64,000 bases of DNA, taken from Neocallimastix lanati (nom. inval.) (taxonomy: Eukaryota > Neocallimastigomycota > Neocallimastigomycetes > Neocallimastigales > Neocallimastigaceae). Location of the stretch: assembly GCA_016946835.1 (NCBI GenBank), contig JACVTC010000119.1, forward strand, positions 506,501 through 570,500, written 5' to 3'. The notes below the pieces were generated by a model. The model had not been told where the DNA came from. It did no database searches and saw only the letters and a program-made list of their open reading frames with translations. A program made the translations under genes and the position numbers. Of the stretch, positions 58,001-64,000 are shown piece after piece. Position 1 is the stretch's first letter; every line of letters begins with the position of its first letter.

Positions 58001-61000
58001 TATTAATAAAATACTTTAACAATTATATAGATTTATTTATTTAAAAAAAAATATTAATAAAATACTTTAACAATTATATAGATTTATTTATTTAAAAAAT
58101 ATTAATAAAATATTTAAACAACTATTAATAAAATACTTTAACAATTATATAGATTTATTTATTTAAAAAAAATATTAATAAAATACTTTAACAATTATAT
58201 AGATTTATTTATTTAAAAAATATTAATAAAATATTTAAACAACTATTAATAAAATACTTTAACAATTATATAGATTTATTTATTTAAAAAAAATATTAAT
58301 AAAATACTTTAACAATTATATAGATTTATTTATTTAAAAAAAAAATATTAATAAAATACTTTAACAATTATATAGATTTATTTATTTAAAAAATATTAAT
58401 AAAATATTTAAACAATTATATAGATTTATTTATTTAAAAAAAATATTAATAAAATACTTTAACAATTATATAGATTTATTTATTTAAAAAAAATATTAAT
58501 AAAATATTTAAACAATTATATAGATTTATTTATTTAAAAAAAATATTAATAAAATACTTTAACAATTATATAGATTTATTTATTTAAAAAATATTAATAA
58601 AATATTTAAACAATTATATAGATTTATTTATTTAAAAAATATTAATAAAATATTTAAACAATTATATAGATTTATTTATTTAAAAAAAATATTAATAAAA
58701 TACTTTAACAATTATATAGATTTATTTATTTAAAAAATATTAATAAAATATTTAAACAATTATAAAGATTTATTTATTTAAAAAAAATATTAATAAAATA
58801 CTTTAACAATTATATAGATTTATTTATTTAAAAAAAATATTAATAAAATATTTAAACAATTATATAGATTTATTTATTTAAAAAAAATATTAATAAAATA
58901 CTTTAACAATTATATAGATTTATTTATTTAAAAAATATTAATAAAATATTTAAACAATTATATAGATTTATTTATTTAAAAAATATTAATAAAATATTTA
59001 AACAATTATATAGATTTATTTATTTAAAAAAAATATTAATAAAATACTTTAACAATTATATAGATTTATTTATTTAAAAAATATTAATAAAATATTTAAA
59101 CAACTATTAATAAAATACTTTAACAATTATATAGATTTATTTATTTAAAAAAAATATTAATAAAATACTTTAACAATTATATAGATTTATTTATTTAAAA
59201 AATATTAATAAAATATTTAAACAATTATATAGATTTATTTATTTAAAAAAAATATTAATAAAATACTTTAACAATTATATAGATTTATTTATTTAAAAAA
59301 TATTAATAAAATATTTAAACAATTATATAGATTTATTTATTTAAAAAAAATATTAATAAAATACTTTAACAATTATATAGATTTATTTATTTAAAAAATA
59401 TTAATAAAATATTTAAACAATTATATAGATTTATTTATTTAAAAAATATTAATAAAATATTTAAACAATTATATAGATTTATTTATTTAAAAAAAATATT
59501 AATAAAATACTTTAACAATTATATAGATTTATTTATTTAAAAAATATTAATAAAATATTTAAACAATTATATAGATTTATTTATTTAAAAAAAATATTAA
59601 TAAAATACTTTAACAATTATATAGATTTATTTATTTAAAAAAAATATTAATAAAATACTTTAACAATTATATAGATTTATTTATTTAAAAAATATTAATA
59701 AAATATTTAAACAACTATTAATAAAATACTTTAACAATTATATAGATTTATTTAATTAAAAAAAAATATTAATAAAATACTTTAACAATTATATAGATTT
59801 ATTTATTTAAAAAAAATATTAATAAAATACTTTAACAATTATATAGATTTATTTATTTAAAAAAAAATATTAATAAAATACTTTAACAATTATATAGATT
59901 TATTTATTTAAAAAAAAATATTAATAAAATACTTTAACAATTATATAGATTTATTTATTAAAAAAATATTAATAAAATATTTAAACAACTATTAATAAAA
60001 TACTTTAGCAATTATATAGATTTATTTATTTAAAAAAAATATTAATAAAATACTTTAACAATTATATAGATTTATTTATTTAAAAAATATTAATAAAATA
60101 TTTAAACAATTATATAAATTTATTTATTTAAAAAAAATATTAATAAAATACTTTAGCAATTATATAGATTTATTTATTTAAAAAATATTAATAAAATATT
60201 TAAACAACTATTAATAAAATACTTTAACAATTATATATATTTATTTATTTAAAAAAAAATATTAATAAAATACTTTAACAATTATATATATTTATTTATT
60301 TAAAAAAAAAATATTAATAAAATACTTTAACAATTATATATATTTATTTATTTAAAAAAAAAATATTAATAAAATACTTTAACAATTATATATATTTATT
60401 TATTTAAAAAAAAAATATTAATAAAATACTTTAACAATTATATAGATTTATTTATTTAAAAAAAAATATTAATAAAATACTTTAACAATTATATAGATTT
60501 ATTTATTTAAAAAAAAATATTAATAAAATACTTTAACAATTATATAGATTTATTTATTAAAAAAATATTAATAAAATATTTAAACAACTATTAATAAAAT
60601 ACTTTAGCAATTATATAGATTTATTTATTTAAAAAAAATATTAATAAAATACTTTAACAATTATATAGATTTATTTATTTAAAAAATATTAATAAAATAT
60701 TTAAACAATTATATAGATTTATTTATTTAAAAAAAATATTAATAAAATACTTTAGCAATTATATAGATTTATTTATTTAAAAAATATTAATAAAATATTT
60801 AAACAACTATTAATAAAATACTTTAACAATTATATATATTTATTTATTTAAAAAAAAATATTAATAAAATACTTTAACAATTATATATATTTATTTATTT
60901 AAAAAAAAAATATTAATAAAATACTTTAACAATTATATATATTTATTTATTTAAAAAAAAAATATTAATAAAATACTTTAACAATTATATATATTTATTT

Positions 61001-61150
61001 ATTTAAAAAAAAATATTAATAAAATACTTTAACAATTATATAGATTTATTTATTTAAAAAAAAATATTAATAAAATACTTTAACAATTATATAGATTTAT
61101 TTATTTAAAAAAAAATTAATAAAATATTTAAACAATTATTAATAAAATTA
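55064..61150. repeat. Satellite array, ~50-bp monomer, about 6 kb, with higher-order units
   Basis: The monomer is ATATAGATTTATTTATTTAA, then A(5-9), TATTAATAAAATACTTTAAC and AATT, about 50 bp. Roughly 120 copies, all in one direction. Variants: AGCAATT or ACGATT for ACAATT, TATTAAA for TATTTAAA, a 20-bp insert (TATTTAAACAACTATTAATA), and ATATATAT for ATATAGAT. The TATTAAAAAAA variant falls at 55402, 55797, 56241 and 56685 (395, 444 and 444 bp apart). Near the right end a 599-bp block repeats (about 59942-60540 and 60541-61130). No gene. Confidence 0.95.
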
Positions 61151-61481
61151 ATTATAAACATTAATAATAAAATATAAAAATATAAAAATATATTATTGAT
61201 ATTAATAATAAAGTATAAAAATATAGGATTATTTATTTTAAAAAAAATATAAATAAAATATTTAAACAATTATTAATAAAATTAATTATAATAATAAAAT
61301 TATAGAATATTTATTTAAACTACATAAATTTTATCAAGTATATAAACATTTTAACTTTTTAATAATTATAAATTTTTTAATTAATAAATTTAATTATAAG
61401 TTTTTGTATGAAAGAATTTTAATGATTTTTTCTTTTGGAAATTCCTCTGTCATTTCATAATTATTTATTATTAAATAATAT
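61151..61481. other. AT-rich edge between satellite and transposase
   Basis: Degenerate satellite-like and AT repeats up to about 61320, then unassigned sequence. No terminal inverted repeat was identified. Confidence 0.5.
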
Positions 61482-62899
61482 TTATAAAATATTATTTAAA
61501 TTAGTTAAACATTCAAACCACAATTTAGAAAGATCACTTCTATCATATTTTATATTAATTAACTTGGCTTCTTTATTTTTGTATTTTTCAATTAAGATAT
61601 TAATTTCATCAGTTTTTGTTTTTATTTTTTTTTTTCATTCTCCAAATTCCTTTTATTTTCATTTGGTAATCATAATATGATAAATGTTCCTGTTCTTTTA
61701 ATTTATTTATTAATTCATAAAAATTTGGTTTCATTGGAAATAGTTTATTTAAAGAATTATTGAGTGATTCTGAAGCATTATTGGTTATATGTTCAATATT
61801 ATTATAATAATTCCAACTTTTCATATCGTAACCAATTAAATATGTTTCATAAAAATATTCTAAAAATTTTAAAAATTGACAAGAATTTTTTTCAATGGAT
61901 TTAGTTTTAATTAATGAAAAAATATCCATTATGTATTCAGGGTTGATAAATGGTAAGTTTGAAATTCCTTTGTAATAATTAAATATTTTTTCATCATCGT
62001 TCACTTCATTACGGCACAATTCATTTTTTTTAATTTCTAATAAATTTTTATAATGCCAAATACAATATTTAATATTTATATTAGGAAATATTTTTTTAAC
62101 TGCTTTGGATATGCCTTTTTCAAAATCGCAATGTACATTTTTTGGTTCAGTTATAATATTATTATTAGAATTTTGTTTTAATTTATTGAATAACATTTTA
62201 TATGTTTTTTGCTTTTTATTTCTTAATATTGCATAAGAAGTAGTATAAAAACTATTCAATTCTTTAACGTAAGTTCTAGTAATAAACACTTGTTGACTAA
62301 ATTTAGGTGCGATATAAAAAGTACCATCCACAAATATATCATTATTTCTTAAATAATTTTGCTTGAAAAGGGGATTGAAAAATTACTAAATCAGAATTTT
62401 TGAATATCATAAAATCTTCATTTCGTTCAGTTTTATAATATTCAGATTCATTAGGAATTTCATTAAAAGTTGTTACATTGGATGGTAGTTTTTTATTAAT
62501 ACTTCTTAATATTAGAGTTTTAACTGAAATATATTCTGGACACGGATATATAAATCCCATTTCTTTAGAAATTTCATTATATAGTCTTTTTCGTTTTATA
62601 TCAAAAGGATTTGAATGTTTTTTAATTTCATCTTTAATTTTATGTTTCATTACAGATAGGGATACACTGTATTCGTTTCCAGGATGATTATGTAAACTCT
62701 CATATTTTAAGATTTCTTTCTCATTATTTAAAATAATAAAAGATTTACATTTATTATTTTTTTTATATTCGGTACATTTATAAACTCTTGAATTATCTTT
62801 CCTTGAATGTGAAAAATTAAATTTATATTGTTTATTAATAATGATTTGTTCTTCTCCTTTATTAGACTCACTTATATAAATAGTTATGTTTTCTTCCAT
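61482..62899 (-). pseudogene. MULE-type transposase with two frameshifts
   Basis: The start ATG is at 62899. Residues 1-185 hold a FLYWCH/WRKY-GCM1-like zinc domain (YKCTEYKKNNKCKSF and LHNHPGNE give C, C, H, H). From 62346 the MULE catalytic domain follows: 'NDIFVDGTFYIAPKFSQQVF' (first Asp), 'VHCDFEKGISKAVKKIFPNI' (second Asp), 'KYCIWHYKNLL'. A later 'NNASESLNNSLNKLF' lies in the C-terminal part. The first frame ends at 62342 because one extra A lies in GAAATAATGAT (about 62346). The second ends at 61609 at an A(9-10) run (about 61626). The same protein continues in the next frame as 'DEINILIEKYKNKEAKLINI' to a stop at 61482-61484. DNA transposon of the Mutator/FAR1 type; no SWIM zinc finger seen. 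Confidence 0.75.
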
Positions 62900-63295
62900 T
62901 TATAAATTTTAATATATAGTTTTTAATTATATCTTTTAAATAATTATATTAATTATCTAAATATTATTTTTTAATATTAATTCTGAACAATTAAATATTC
63001 AATTTTTTTTAAAAGATAAAAAGTATTTTAATTATTTCTTTTTCTTTTAATTTTTTTTAAAAAAAAAACAGATACATAAAGTATATATGAAAATATTTTA
63101 ATTTTTATTATTTAAAAGTAAATTATTTATTTAATGTATATAAAAAAAACTTAATTATTTATTTATTCTAAATTAATATTAATTATTTTTTTTAATATAT
63201 ACTAATAAAGAATTTATGAATTAATTAATTATTTTATTTATATTATAATCTAATTAAATTATTAACTTTTAAGTCTTTTTAAAACAACAAATATA
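62900..63295. other. AT-rich DNA upstream of the transposase
   Basis: No gene. A terminal inverted repeat for the MULE would be expected here or beyond, but none was found by eye. Confidence 0.5.
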
Positions 63296-63725
63296 TATAG
63301 CATTTTTTAGCATATAAAGTAGAACTGGGCTTTCTACTGGTTGTTATGTGGCGACTTAATAATCATCTGGTGTCCGGCCAACCCCTGCTGGTATCTATTC
63401 TTGATCTGATTTTCCCGATAGTGTTTGGAGAAAGGGTAAAGGGGTTATAATGGCACAATTTCAGGTAAGTATTAATTCCGCTCCTACCATTATTGGATTG
63501 CCACGTATTTAATTTCTATATTTGATCACCCATGGCATCCTAGTGTAGTTGTATAGCCTATACTGTGAGGGTTACGAGTTCAATTTCTATAGGATAACAC
63601 GGATGTTATTTGGCAAGACATGTCTACTGGAGCTACCTCTGCTTAGGAATTTGGAGCGCCGACGTCGTACTGATATAGTATAAGATATATATACCAAAGT
63701 ATATATGTTCTTTACAAGCCCATAT
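63296..63725 (+). mobile_element. GC-richer island with a tRNA-like head, SINE candidate
   Basis: About 430 bp of higher G+C without a reading frame. At 63537-63595, ATCCTA and TAGGAT pair as an acceptor-like stem around GTGTAGTTGTATAGCC, ACTGTGAGGG and GAGTTCAATTT. These resemble D-, anticodon- and T-arm parts of a His-like tRNA. At 59 bases it is too short for a tRNA, so a decayed tRNA-derived repeat is likely. Confidence 0.35.
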
Positions 63726-64000
63726 ATATAATATGGGATAGACATGTGAATTCATATGTGTAAAAAACCTATTTATATATCTCTACAAAACGGTTGCTGT
63801 AATATATAAATAGTAATTGAAATGTGAACAACAAATTTTAATTTTTGAAATTTCAATTTACAGTTATAATTTAAGTCTTATAAAAATATTATTTTGTAAT
63901 TTTTATTATTATTTAATATTTTATTTATAAATTATATATAAAATAAAAGGTTTAATTCTATTATTAATAACAACTAAAGTTTTAGTTATAATATAAAAAA
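63726..64000. other. AT-rich window end
   Basis: Nothing recognised. Confidence 0.5.

Noticed and set aside
55064-61150. CRISPR-like array
   Set aside because: Repeats are directly adjacent with no unique spacers, and the genome is eukaryotic; it is a satellite.
1-64000. Mitochondrial or bacterial origin because of the extreme A+T content
   Set aside because: Spliceosomal introns, LTR and non-LTR retroelements, a MULE and CBM18 proteins point to nuclear fungal DNA; gut fungi also lack a mitochondrial genome.

Overview
The window is extremely A+T-rich nuclear DNA of a eukaryote, most likely an anaerobic gut fungus (Neocallimastigomycota; Piromyces, Neocallimastix or Anaeromyces type). The grounds are long poly(A)/poly(T) and AT microsatellite tracts, short GT..AG spliceosomal introns, and a secreted leucine-rich-repeat (LRR) protein ending in two CBM18 chitin-binding modules. 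That architecture is typical of these fungi. The genus call is an inference; no rRNA or housekeeping gene is present to fix it.

Layout. 1-6.2 kb: a minus-strand LTR-element gag running off the left edge, its probable leader, a solo-LTR-like sequence and two tRNA-like sequences. 6.4-7.4 kb: an open gag-type ORF with an unusual C-terminus. 8.5-13 kb: decayed Ty3/gypsy and copia fragments in AT-rich DNA. 13.6-18.6 kb: an old minus-strand copia element with recognisable LTRs, polypurine tract and all domains. 20.4-23.9 kb: a plus-strand Ty3/gypsy remnant (gag, protease, part of RT) followed by an LTR related to the one at 3.3 kb. 24.6-28.2 kb: a second minus-strand copia relic with a foreign coiled-coil ORF inserted in it. 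28.2-33.6 kb: gene-free, AT-rich, with a 320-bp pentanucleotide array. 33.6-38.05 kb: the one apparently intact host gene, a seven-exon LRR-LRR-CBM18-CBM18 protein of 1,109 residues. 38.8-42.1 kb: LINE pieces in head-to-tail order. 42.1-46.05 kb: a minus-strand LRR pseudogene with about one LRR per exon and an expanded minisatellite in one intron. 46.7-47.3 kb: a GC-richer island with a tRNA-like promoter. 48.4-49.5 kb: a second LINE 3' end carrying a perfect 52-bp palindrome. 49.9-53.9 kb: further Ty3 and copia relics. 55.06-61.15 kb: about 6 kb of an approximately 50-bp AT satellite with higher-order structure. 61.48-62.9 kb: a MULE-type transposase gene broken by two homopolymer frameshifts. 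63.3-63.7 kb: another GC-richer island with a tRNA-like sequence.

Only the LRR-CBM18 gene looks like a working host gene. Its product should be secreted and hold chitin in the fungal or another cell wall through the CBM18 pair, with the two LRR blocks available for protein contacts. The rest is a graveyard of transposable elements and satellites. The most informative host-gene observations are the intron-containing internal duplication in the LRR-CBM18 gene, the all-phase-2 introns whose donors supply an immediate stop if retained, and the contrast with the neighbouring pseudogene, where each LRR has its own exon.
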